A stretch of 64,000 bases of DNA from contig NZ_JBNJLK010000003.1 of assembly GCF_051195255.1 (NCBI RefSeq), positions 124,001 through 188,000 on the forward strand, in the 5' to 3' direction. Both the position numbers and the translations under genes were made by a program. The number at the start of each line of letters is the position of its first letter. Position 1 is the first letter of the stretch. The notes beneath the pieces are model-generated. The model worked only from the letters and a program-made list of their open reading frames with translations, made no database searches and was not told where the DNA came from. This document shows positions 52,799 through 62,594 of this stretch, piece by piece. The stretch comes from Falsirhodobacter sp051195255. GTDB lineage: Bacteria; Pseudomonadota; Alphaproteobacteria; Rhodobacterales; Rhodobacteraceae.

Positions 52799-54751
52799 AT
52801 GACGACCATCATCCTTCTGGCGCCTCTTCTGGGCGCGCTGATCTGCGGCCTGTGCTGGCGGTGGATCGGGGAATTGGCGGGGCAGGTGATCGCCACGGCG
52901 CTGGTCGCGGTGGCGGCAGCGCTGTCCTGGATCGTCTTCCTCGGCTTCGACGGCGGTACCGTGCACACCACCCTGATGCGCTTTGTCGAAAGCGGCAGCC
53001 TGTCCACCGACTGGTCGATCCGTCTGGACCGGCTGACGGCGGTGATGCTGATCGTGGTGACCACGGTGTCCGCGCTCGTGCACCTTTACAGCTTCGGCTA
53101 CATGGCGCACGACCACAACTTCCGCGAGGGGGAGGCCTACAAGGCCCGCTTCTTCGCCTACCTGTCGCTGTTTACCTTCGCGATGCTGGCGCTGGTCACG
53201 GCCGACAACCTCGTGCAGCTGTTCTTCGGCTGGGAAGGCGTGGGTCTCGTCTCTTATCTTCTGGTGGGCTTCTATTACCGCAAGACCAGCGCGAACGCGG
53301 CGGCCATCAAGGCCTTCGTCGTGAACCGCGTGGGCGATTTCGGCTTCCTTCTGGGCATCGGCGCGCTGTTCTTCCTGGCGGATTCCGTCCGCTTCGATGA
53401 CATCTTCGCGGCCGCGCCGGACATGGCGACGACCTCGCTGTCCTTCCTGTCGATCGAATGGAACGCGGCGACCATCGTGGGCGTGCTGCTGTTCATCGGC
53501 GCGGCGGGCAAATCGGCCCAGCTGGGCCTGCACACATGGCTTCCCGACGCAATGGAGGGGCCGACCCCGGTGTCCGCCCTGATCCACGCGGCGACCATGG
53601 TCACTGCCGGCGTGTTCCTGATCTGCCGCATGTCCCCGATCTACGAAGTGGCGCCGAACGCGCAGGCGCTGGTCGTGGTCATGGGGGCGGCGACCGCCTT
53701 CTTCGCGGCCACGGTTGGCCTTGTTCAGAACGACATCAAGCGCGTGATCGCCTATTCGACCGCCTCGCAGCTCGGTTACATGTTTGTGGCGGCGGGGATG
53801 GGCGTCTATTCGGCAGCCATGTTCCACCTGCTGACCCACGCCTTCTTCAAGGCGCTGCTGTTCCTTGCGGCCGGCTCCGTTATCCATGGGATGAATGGCG
53901 ATCAGGACCTTCGCAACTATGGCGGCCTTCGCAAGAAGATGCCGGCCACGTTCTGGGCGATGATGATCGGGACCATGGCCATCACCGGCGTGGGCATTCC
54001 CTTCACCTATATCGGCTTTGCCGGCTTCGTGTCCAAGGACGCCATCATCGAGGTGGCATGGGTGAACTCCGGCCTCGTCTTCTGGATGCTGGTGATCGCG
54101 GCGGCGATGACGGCCTTCTATTCTTGGCGGCTGATGTTCCTGACCTTCTTCGGCACCCCGCGCAAGCCGGAGCTTCATGCCCATGCCCATGAATCGGGCC
54201 GCAGCATGCTGATCCCGCTGGCGGTGCTGTCGGTCGGTGCGGTTCTGGCTGGCGTGGTCTGGCGCAACGTCTTCTTCGGAGAGGAAGAGACCGTCCGCGC
54301 GTGGTTCGGCGAAAGCCTGGCCATGAACGGCCACGTCCTGCACGAGGCGCATGAGGGCCCGGCTTGGGTCGCCGCGTCGCCTTTCGTGGCGATGCTGGTG
54401 GGTCTGGTTCTGGCTTGGCTGATGTATCTGCGCGATCCGGGCATGCCGGCGCGCCTGGCCACCAGCGCGCGAGGTCTTCATGCCTTCCTGCTGAACAAGT
54501 GGTACTTCGACGAGCTGTTCGAGGCGATCTTCGTGCGCCCCTCGCAGCGTCTGGGGTCGTGGTTCTGGCGGCGCGGCGATGATCGCGGGATCGACGGCGT
54601 GGTGAACGGGGTATCGCTCGGCCTCATCCCGGCAATCACCCGGCTCGCGCAGCGGATGCAGTCCGGCTATGTGTTCCATTACGCTTTCGCCATGGTTCTG
54701 GGCGTCGCCGCCCTGGTCACCTGGGTCAGCTTCACAGGGGGATCGCGCTGA
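52799..54751 (+). CDS. nuoL: NADH-quinone oxidoreductase subunit L
   Basis: 650 residues, an antiporter-like proton-pumping subunit with a C-terminal lateral helix. Signatures: FFGWEGVGLVSYLLVGFYYR, GKSAQLGLHTWLPDAMEGPT and HAATMVTAGVFLICRMSPIY. The C-terminal lateral region covers the last ~120 residues (RRGDDRGIDGVVNGVSLGLI). Its stop overlaps the nuoM ATG (TGATG). Confidence 0.98.
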   Translation: MTTIILLAPLLGALICGLCWRWIGELAGQVIATALVAVAAALSWIVFLGFDGGTVHTTLMRFVESGSLSTDWSIRLDRLTAVMLIVVTTVSALVHLYSFGYMAHDHNFREGEAYKARFFAYLSLFTFAMLALVTADNLVQLFFGWEGVGLVSYLLVGFYYRKTSANAAAIKAFVVNRVGDFGFLLGIGALFFLADSVRFDDIFAAAPDMATTSLSFLSIEWNAATIVGVLLFIGAAGKSAQLGLHTWLPDAMEGPTPVSALIHAATMVTAGVFLICRMSPIYEVAPNAQALVVVMGAATAFFAATVGLVQNDIKRVIAYSTASQLGYMFVAAGMGVYSAAMFHLLTHAFFKALLFLAAGSVIHGMNGDQDLRNYGGLRKKMPATFWAMMIGTMAITGVGIPFTYIGFAGFVSKDAIIEVAWVNSGLVFWMLVIAAAMTAFYSWRLMFLTFFGTPRKPELHAHAHESGRSMLIPLAVLSVGAVLAGVVWRNVFFGEEETVRAWFGESLAMNGHVLHEAHEGPAWVAASPFVAMLVGLVLAWLMYLRDPGMPARLATSARGLHAFLLNKWYFDELFEAIFVRPSQRLGSWFWRRGDDRGIDGVVNGVSLGLIPAITRLAQRMQSGYVFHYAFAMVLGVAALVTWVSFTGGSR

Positions 54752-56289
54752 TGGACAGCCTTCTTTCCATCGTCACCTTCATCCCCGCCATCGCGGCGCT
54801 GATCCTGGCCGTCTTTCTGCGCGGCGAGGATGAAGCCGCGCGCAAGAACGCCAAGTGGCTGGCGCTGCTGGCCACGGTCGCGACCTTCCTGATCTCGTTG
54901 TTCCTGTATTTCGGGTTCGATGGGTCCAATCCCGGCTTCCAGTTCGTGGAGGATCACGCCTGGATCGGCGGCCTGCGTTACAAGATGGGGGTGGACGGCA
55001 TTTCCGTGATGTTCGTGCTGCTGACCACGGTGCTGATGCCGGTCGTGATCGGCGCCTGCTGGAAGGTCGAACACCGCGTGAAGGAGATGATGATCGCCTT
55101 CCTCGTGCTGGAAACGCTGATGATCGGCGTCTTCGCGGCGCTGGATCTGGTGCTGTTCTACGTCTTCTTCGAAGGCACGCTGATCCCAGGCGCCTTGCTG
55201 ATCGGCATCTGGGGCGGGCGGCAGCGGCTTTACGCGGCGTTCAAGTTCTTCCTTTATACTTTCCTCGGCTCGGTCCTGATGCTGGTGGCGATGATCGCCA
55301 TGTATTTCGACGCAGGGACCACGGACATCGTGGCGCTGCTGCAGCATGACTTCGCCTCCGCCCCGATGACGGTGGCAGGGATCACGGTGATGGGCGGGCT
55401 TCAGACGCTGCTGTTCCTTGGCTTCCTCGCCAGCTTTGCCGTGAAGCTGCCGATGTGGCCGCTGCACACCTGGCAGCCGGACGCCTATGTTCAGGCGCCC
55501 ACGGCGGCGACGGTCGTCCTTTCGGCCATCCTCGTGAAGATGGGGGGCTACGGCTTCCTGCGCTTCTCTCTGGGCATGTTCCCCGTGGGGTCGGAGGTGA
55601 TGCAGGGCCTGATGCTGTGGCTGTCGGCGATCGCGATCGTCTACACCTCGCTCGTGGCCTTCGTGCAGCATGACATCAAGCGGCTGATCGCCTATTCGTC
55701 CATCGCCCATATGGGCTTCGTGACGCTGGGCATTTTTTCGGCCAACCAGCAGGGGATCGACGGCGCCATCTTCCAGATGGTGTCGCACGGCTTCATCTCG
55801 GCCGGGATGTTCCTGTGCGCGGGCGTCGTGATCGATCGCCTGAGAGCGCGGGACGTGGACGCGTTCGGCGGCCTGCAGGCCCGGATGCCCGCCTATGCGC
55901 TGGTGTTCATGTTCTTCACCATGGCCAATGTGGGCCTGCCCGGCACCTCCGGCTTCGTGGGGGAGTTCCTGACGCTGATGGGGGCCTTCCAGGCGAACAC
56001 CTGGGTGGCGCTGGTCGCCACCTCGGGCGTGATCTTCGCCGGCGGGTACGGGCTGCGTCTGTACCGCCGCGTGATGCTGGGCGACCTGATCAAGGAGGCC
56101 CTGAAATCCGTGACCGACCTGAGCGGGCGCGAAAAGGCGATCTTCGCCCCGTTGGTGCTGTTCGTGCTTCTGCTGGGACTGTATCCCGCGCTGGTCACCG
56201 ACGTGATCGGGGCTTCCACTGCGCAACTGACGCAGACCTATCAGGCCGCGCTGCCCGCCGATGCGGGCATCCAGGCCGCAGCGAACTAG
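54751..56289 (+). CDS. nuoM: NADH-quinone oxidoreductase subunit M
   Basis: 512 residues, the second antiporter-like pump. Typical stretches are FYVFFEGTLIPGALLIGIWG, FAVKLPMWPLHTWQPDAYVQ and YSSIAHMGFVTLGIFSANQQ. The key Lys/Glu residues of the proton channel fall in these segments. It lies 9 bp upstream of nuoN. Confidence 0.98.
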   Translation: MDSLLSIVTFIPAIAALILAVFLRGEDEAARKNAKWLALLATVATFLISLFLYFGFDGSNPGFQFVEDHAWIGGLRYKMGVDGISVMFVLLTTVLMPVVIGACWKVEHRVKEMMIAFLVLETLMIGVFAALDLVLFYVFFEGTLIPGALLIGIWGGRQRLYAAFKFFLYTFLGSVLMLVAMIAMYFDAGTTDIVALLQHDFASAPMTVAGITVMGGLQTLLFLGFLASFAVKLPMWPLHTWQPDAYVQAPTAATVVLSAILVKMGGYGFLRFSLGMFPVGSEVMQGLMLWLSAIAIVYTSLVAFVQHDIKRLIAYSSIAHMGFVTLGIFSANQQGIDGAIFQMVSHGFISAGMFLCAGVVIDRLRARDVDAFGGLQARMPAYALVFMFFTMANVGLPGTSGFVGEFLTLMGAFQANTWVALVATSGVIFAGGYGLRLYRRVMLGDLIKEALKSVTDLSGREKAIFAPLVLFVLLLGLYPALVTDVIGASTAQLTQTYQAALPADAGIQAAAN

Positions 56290-56298
56290 GGGACGACG

Positions 56299-57735
56299 AT
56301 GACCCACGCCGATTTTTCCGCCATCCTCCCCGAGTTCCTGCTCACGCTCTTCTCGCTCGGCGCCATCCTGGTGGGGGCGTTCGCGGGCAAGGATCGCACG
56401 GCGCCCCTGCTGATGTGGGCGACGGCGGCCGTCTACGTGCTGCTGGCCTTCTTCGTGTCCCTGTCGGGGCCGAATGACCATGTCGCCTTCTTCGGCATGT
56501 TCGTGGAGGACGAGTTCGCGCGCTTCACCAAGGTCATGATCCTGCTGTCGGGCGCGGCCGTGCTGGTGATCAGCCAAAGCTACCTGACGCGGCGCGGGCT
56601 GATGCTGTTCGAATACCCGATCCTCATCTCCCTTTCGATCGTGGGGATGATGATCACGGTGTCGGCAGGCGACCTGATCGCGCTTTACATGGGGATCGAG
56701 CTGCAGTCGCTTGCCCTTTATGTCGTGGCCAGCCTGCGGCGCGACAGCCCGAAATCATCCGAAGCCGGTATGAAGTATTTCGTCCTGGGCGCCCTGTCCT
56801 CGGGGATGCTGCTGTATGGCGCGTCGCTGACCTATGGCTATGCCGGCACGACGCAGTTCGCGGGCATCCTCTCCTCGCTGGGGCAGGGGATGCCGGTGGG
56901 CCTGCTCTTCGGTCTGGTGTTCATGCTGGCGGGGATCGCCTTCAAGATCTCGGCCGCGCCGTTCCACATGTGGACGCCCGACGTCTATGAAGGCGCGCCG
57001 ACGCCGGTGACCGCCTTCTTCGCCACGGCGCCCAAGGTGGCGGGTCTGGCCTTCCTGGCCCGCCTGGTCTTCGACGCCTTTGGCAGCGTGCCGGGCGAAT
57101 GGGGGCAGGTGCTGGCGGTGATCGCCGTCCTGTCGATCTTCATCGGATCGGTCGCGGGGATCGGGCAGACGGACCTGAAGCGTCTGATGGCCTATTCCTC
57201 CATCTCCCACATGGGCTTTGCCCTGATGGGGCTGGCCACGGGGACGGCGCAGGGCGTGCAGGCCATGCTGATCTACATCGCGATCTATGTCGTGATGAGC
57301 GTGGGGACCTTCGCCTTCATGCTGACCATGGCGCGCGATGGCGTCGCCACCACCCGCATCGACAGCCTGAGCCTGTATGCCAAGAAGGAGCCGGCCAAGG
57401 CGCTGGCGCTTCTGGCGCTGTTCATGTCCATGGCCGGCGTTCCGCCCTTCATCGGCTTCTTTGCGAAATTCTACGTGCTGAAGGCGGCGGTGGATGCCGG
57501 ATACACCTGGCTGGCGCTGCTGGGCGTGCTGGGGTCGGTGGTGGCGGCCTACTACTACCTCCGCGTCGTCTTCCTGATGTATTTCGGGAAAGAGGACAGC
57601 ACGCTCGACACCGGGATGGGGCGCACCCAGTGGGTCGTCCTCATGGCCTCGGCGGCGATCATGCTGCTGGGCGTCGTGAACCTGTTCGGGGTCGAGGGCG
57701 CGGCCGCCGTCGCGGCCCAGTCTCTTGTCCGCTGA
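56299..57735 (+). CDS. nuoN: NADH-quinone oxidoreductase subunit N
   Basis: 478 residues, the third antiporter-like pump. Signatures: FKISAAPFHMWTPDVYEGAP, AYSSISHMGFALMGLATGTA and GVPPFIGFFAKFYVLKAAVD. It is the last nuo gene, but not the last of the transcription unit: birA begins inside its final codons, with an 11-bp overlap. Confidence 0.98.
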   Translation: MTHADFSAILPEFLLTLFSLGAILVGAFAGKDRTAPLLMWATAAVYVLLAFFVSLSGPNDHVAFFGMFVEDEFARFTKVMILLSGAAVLVISQSYLTRRGLMLFEYPILISLSIVGMMITVSAGDLIALYMGIELQSLALYVVASLRRDSPKSSEAGMKYFVLGALSSGMLLYGASLTYGYAGTTQFAGILSSLGQGMPVGLLFGLVFMLAGIAFKISAAPFHMWTPDVYEGAPTPVTAFFATAPKVAGLAFLARLVFDAFGSVPGEWGQVLAVIAVLSIFIGSVAGIGQTDLKRLMAYSSISHMGFALMGLATGTAQGVQAMLIYIAIYVVMSVGTFAFMLTMARDGVATTRIDSLSLYAKKEPAKALALLALFMSMAGVPPFIGFFAKFYVLKAAVDAGYTWLALLGVLGSVVAAYYYLRVVFLMYFGKEDSTLDTGMGRTQWVVLMASAAIMLLGVVNLFGVEGAAAVAAQSLVR

Positions 57736-58477
57736 CTGGCCCAAGGGTGTCGGGCGTCACACGCTCGACACCGTCGACAGCACGAATGCTTTCGGTTTTC
57801 GCCTGCCAGAGGTGCCGGCCTGGGTGCTGGCAGGGGAGCAGACGGCCGGGCGCGGGCGGCGGGGGCGTGCCTGGTCCAGCCCGCCCGGCAATTTCTATGG
57901 CAGCCTGATCCTGACCCCGGACGATCCGCCGGAGCGGATGGCCTTGCGGTCCTTCGTGGCCGCGCTGGCGCTGCGGGACGCGCTGGTGGCCCTGACCGGC
58001 CTGCCGCAGGTCTTTGCCCTGAAATGGCCCAATGACGTGCTTCTGAACGGCGGCAAGCTGTCCGGCATCCTGCTGGAAGGGCAGGCGGGGCGGCTGGCGG
58101 TCGGAATCGGCGTCAACCTGATCGGGGCGCCGCCGGCCGAAGGCGTGGAACCGCAAGCCCTGCGCCCCGTCAGCCTGAAGGCCGAAACCGGCCTGCACGT
58201 CGCGCCGTCGCAGCTTCTGGATCGTCTGGCACCGGCCTTCGCCCTGCGCGAAGCGCAGTTGGCCGCGGATTTCGACACGATCCGCCGTGACTTCCTGTCC
58301 CACGCCGCCCGCCTTGGCGAACGGATCGTCGCCCGCACCATGTCCGCGACCTATGAAGGCGTCTTCCGGACCATCGACGCCAGCGGGGCGCTGCTCCTTG
58401 ACACGGCGGAGGGTCCCATGCTCATACCCGCCGCCGACATCTTCTTTGCGGAGCGCGCGCATGCTTCTGGCCATTGA
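57725..58477 (+). CDS. birA: Biotin--protein ligase (class I, no DNA-binding domain)
   Basis: 250 residues. The catalytic domain has the biotinyl-AMP loop GRGRRGRAWSSPPGNFYGSL and KWPNDVLLNGGKLSGILLEG with the active Lys. There is no N-terminal helix-turn-helix, so it biotinylates acceptors such as BCCP without regulating biotin genes. The start is a TTG at 57725 overlapping nuoN; it has a weak ribosome-binding site and depends on coupling. It overlaps coaX by 17 bp. Confidence 0.9.
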   Translation: MSADWPKGVGRHTLDTVDSTNAFGFRLPEVPAWVLAGEQTAGRGRRGRAWSSPPGNFYGSLILTPDDPPERMALRSFVAALALRDALVALTGLPQVFALKWPNDVLLNGGKLSGILLEGQAGRLAVGIGVNLIGAPPAEGVEPQALRPVSLKAETGLHVAPSQLLDRLAPAFALREAQLAADFDTIRRDFLSHAARLGERIVARTMSATYEGVFRTIDASGALLLDTAEGPMLIPAADIFFAERAHASGH

Positions 58478-59237
58478 CTGCGGCAACACCAACACCGTGT
58501 TTTCCCTGTGGAACGGCGATTTCGTCGGCACATGGCGCATCTCCACCGATCACACCCGCACGGCGGACGAATACTTCGTCTGGCTAACCGGCCTGATGCG
58601 GCTGGCGGGGGTGGAGCCGGGGGTGACGGAAGCGATCATCTCCTCCACCGTGCCGCGGGTGGTGTTCAACCTGCGCGTCCTGTGCAACCGCTACTTCAAC
58701 TGCCGCCCGCTGGTGGTGGGCAAGCCCGAATGCCGCCTGCCCGTCGCGCCCCGCGTCGATCCGGGAACGACGGTCGGGCCGGACCGGCTGGTGAACACGG
58801 TGGCGGGCTTCCATCGCCATGGGGGCGATCTGGTGGTCGTCGACTTCGGCACGGCCACCACCTTCGACGTGGTGGACCGGGATGGTGCCTATATCGGCGG
58901 CGTGATCGCCCCCGGCGTGAACCTGAGCCTTGAGGCGCTGCACATGGCGGCGGCGGCCTTGCCGCACGTGGACGTCAGCCGTCCGGCCTCCGCCATCGGC
59001 ACGAATACGGTGGCCTGCATGCAGTCAGGCGTGTATTGGGGGTATATCGGCCTGGTGGAAGGGATCGTCCGCCAGATACGGCTGGAACGCGAACGTCCGC
59101 TGAAGGTTATCGCAACCGGCGGGCTTGCCCCTTTGTTTGATCAGGGGTTCGACCTATTTGACACGGTGGAAGACGATCTGACCATGCAGGGTCTGGTCCT
59201 CATACACCAATACAACATGGAACTGGACAAGGCATGA
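58461..59237 (+). CDS. coaX: Type III pantothenate kinase
   Basis: 258 residues. It phosphorylates pantothenate in the first step of coenzyme A synthesis. The ATP-binding N terminus is LLAIDCGNTNTVFSLWNGDF, the substrate region PGTTVGPDRLVNTVAGFHRH, then VVVDFGTATTFDVVDRDGAY. The length is normal for CoaX. It overlaps birA by 17 bp, and rnj overlaps its stop (ATGA). Confidence 0.95.
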   Translation: MLLAIDCGNTNTVFSLWNGDFVGTWRISTDHTRTADEYFVWLTGLMRLAGVEPGVTEAIISSTVPRVVFNLRVLCNRYFNCRPLVVGKPECRLPVAPRVDPGTTVGPDRLVNTVAGFHRHGGDLVVVDFGTATTFDVVDRDGAYIGGVIAPGVNLSLEALHMAAAALPHVDVSRPASAIGTNTVACMQSGVYWGYIGLVEGIVRQIRLERERPLKVIATGGLAPLFDQGFDLFDTVEDDLTMQGLVLIHQYNMELDKA

Positions 59238-60910
59238 CGAACGAGCGGCTGATCTATCTCCCTCTTGGCGGCGCGGGCGAGATCGGCATGAACTGCTACG
59301 TCTACGGCTATGGCGCCCCCGGGCGCGAACGGCTGATCGTGGTCGATCTGGGCGTGACCTTTCCCGACATGGACACGACGCCGGGCGTGGATCTGATCCT
59401 GCCCGACGTGTCGTGGCTGGAAGCGCGCGCCGACCGGATCGAGGCGATCTTCATCACCCACGCGCACGAGGATCACATCGGCGCGCTGGCGCATCTGTGG
59501 CCCAAGCTGAACGCGCCGGTGTATGCCCGCCGCTTCACGGCCGCCATCGGCCAGCACAAGCTGCAGGATCAGGGCCTTCCGCGCGACACGATCACCATCG
59601 TTGAACCGCGCCCCCACGCGGTGGAGGCCGGTCCCTTCCAGGTCCAGTTCGCCCCGCTGAGCCATTCGGTCCCCGAAAGCTCCGCTTTGGTGATCGACAC
59701 GCCGGCGGGCCGCATCGTCCATTCCGGCGATTTCAAGCTGGACCCCGCCCCGGTGGTGGGGGAGCCGTGGGATCCCGCCTCGTTCGAGGCGATCGCGTCG
59801 GAACGTCCGGTGAAGGCGCTGATGTGCGATTCCACCAACGTGTTCACGCTGCATCCCGGCCGTTCGGAAAGCACGCTGGCCGGCCCGCTGCGCGAGCTGA
59901 TCGGCAACGCCCGCGGGATGGTCGTGGCGACGACCTTCGCCTCCAACGTGGCGCGCCTGAAGACGCTGGCCGATGCGGCGCAGGCGTCGGGCCGGTCGAT
60001 CTGCCTTCTGGGGCGCGCCATGCGCCGCATGGTCGCCACGGCGCAGGAAACCGGCATCCTGACGGACTTCCCGCCCACCATCAGCCCGGAGCAGGTGCTG
60101 GAAATGCCGCGCGACAACGTGCTGCTGATCGTGACCGGCTCGCAGGGCGAACGGCGCGCGGCCACGGCACAGTTGGCCCGCGGCAAGTATCTGGGCATCG
60201 ATCTGAAGGAAGGGGACACGTTCCTCTTCTCCTCGCGCACCATTCCGGGGAATGAACGCCCGGTGGGCCGGATCATGAACCAGCTGTCGGAAATGGGCGT
60301 GAACCTGCAGGACGATGCGGGCGGCCTTTATCACGTGTCTGGCCATGCCAACCGTCCCGACCTCGTGGCCGTGCATTCCATCGTGAAGCCGCAGATGCTG
60401 ATCCCGATGCATGGCGAGCATCGCCACCTGCGCCAGCACGCGCGTCTGGGCACCGATGCCGGCATCCGCAGCGCGGTGGTCATCAACGGCATGATGGTGG
60501 ACATCACCGGCAACACCCCCGTTCCGGTGGAGCGGGTGGAGCCCAAGCGCATCTATCTGGACGGCGGCATGCTGATCGGCGCCTTCGACGGCGTGGTGCG
60601 CGACCGGATCCGCCTGGCTTTGAACGGCCATGTTCTGGTGACGCTGCTTCTGGACGAATCCGACGAGCTGTTGGGCGAGGTCTGGGTCGAGGTCATGGGT
60701 CTGGCGGCCAAGGGCCGGAACGGCGCGCCCTTCTCCGACACGCTGGAGCGGGAGCTGACCGAGTATCTGGAAGGCGCAGGCTCCAAGCTTCTGCGCGACG
60801 ACGATCGTCTGGAAGAAGGGCTGCGGCGCATGGCACGACAGGTCGGCCAGGACGAGATCGGCAAGAAGCCCGAGGTGACGGTCGTCATCTCCCGTCTGCA
60901 GGACGAATAG
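59234..60910 (+). CDS. rnj: Ribonuclease J
   Basis: 558 residues. A metallo-beta-lactamase/beta-CASP nuclease with both endonuclease and 5'-exonuclease activity on RNA. The metal site is HAHEDHIGALAHLW, with further ligands in HSGDFKLD and LMCDSTNVF. The beta-CASP region contains IVTGSQGERRAA and HVSGHANRPDL with its motif C His. The C-terminal domain follows (residues ~430-558). It ends the nuo-birA-coaX-rnj unit and is followed by a terminator. Confidence 0.95.
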   Translation: MTNERLIYLPLGGAGEIGMNCYVYGYGAPGRERLIVVDLGVTFPDMDTTPGVDLILPDVSWLEARADRIEAIFITHAHEDHIGALAHLWPKLNAPVYARRFTAAIGQHKLQDQGLPRDTITIVEPRPHAVEAGPFQVQFAPLSHSVPESSALVIDTPAGRIVHSGDFKLDPAPVVGEPWDPASFEAIASERPVKALMCDSTNVFTLHPGRSESTLAGPLRELIGNARGMVVATTFASNVARLKTLADAAQASGRSICLLGRAMRRMVATAQETGILTDFPPTISPEQVLEMPRDNVLLIVTGSQGERRAATAQLARGKYLGIDLKEGDTFLFSSRTIPGNERPVGRIMNQLSEMGVNLQDDAGGLYHVSGHANRPDLVAVHSIVKPQMLIPMHGEHRHLRQHARLGTDAGIRSAVVINGMMVDITGNTPVPVERVEPKRIYLDGGMLIGAFDGVVRDRIRLALNGHVLVTLLLDESDELLGEVWVEVMGLAAKGRNGAPFSDTLERELTEYLEGAGSKLLRDDDRLEEGLRRMARQVGQDEIGKKPEVTVVISRLQDE

Positions 60911-60955
60911 GATCGGGAACGGCGGCGCCTTCGGGCGCTGGCTTATCCTTCATGG

Positions 60956-60990
60956 AAAAGGGTCGCTGCAACAAGCAGCGACCCTTTTTC
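60956..60990 (+). terminator. Intrinsic terminator of the nuo-birA-coaX-rnj operon
   Basis: The arms AAAAGGGTCGCTGC (60956-60969) and GCAGCGACCCTTTT (60975-60988) enclose a 5-nt loop and end in a T-run. It is the first strong terminator after nuoA, about 19 kb upstream. Confidence 0.92.
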
Positions 60991-61007
60991 TTTGGCAACG
61001 AAAGGAA

Positions 61008-61032
61008 AAGGCCGCGAACAGGTCGCGGCCTT
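61008..61032 (-). terminator. Intrinsic terminator of the DEAD-box helicase gene
   Basis: The arms AAGGCCGCGA and TCGCGGCCTT enclose a 5-nt loop; on the minus strand the stem is followed by a T-rich stretch (CCTTTTCCTTT). It lies 5 bp beyond the helicase stop. Confidence 0.8.
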
Positions 61033-61037
61033 CCAAT

Positions 61038-62426
<1,389 letters not shown>

Positions 62427-62459
62427 CGGCGTCCTGTGAATGCGGTATCGGACCGCATG

Positions 62460-62492
62460 AAAAAAAGGGGACGCATATCCTCCGGGCGTCCC
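62460..62492 (-). terminator. Terminator-like hairpin between prfC and the helicase gene
   Basis: The arms GGGACGC (62486-62492, read on the minus strand) and GCGTCCC (62468-62474) are followed by TTTTTTT (62460-62466). It would terminate prfC transcription, but it also lies in the probable leader of the helicase mRNA, so it could act as an attenuator. Confidence 0.7.
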
Positions 62493-62524
62493 GGCGTCGG
62501 CGGACCGTTGCCGGTCCTGGATCG

Positions 62525-62553
62525 GCAGTATCGCAAAGACGTGAAAAGGTCAA
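62525..62553 (-). promoter_or_regulatory. Candidate promoter for the DEAD-box helicase gene
   Basis: On the minus strand TTGACC (62548-62553) is followed after 17 bp by TACTGC (62525-62530). The -35 is good, the -10 modest. Transcription from here would include the hairpin at 62468-62492 in a leader of about 90 nt. Confidence 0.4.
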
Positions 62554-62594
62554 GGTTCCGCCGGGTTTCGCCCCGTCCGTTGCAGGGCGGAGGG

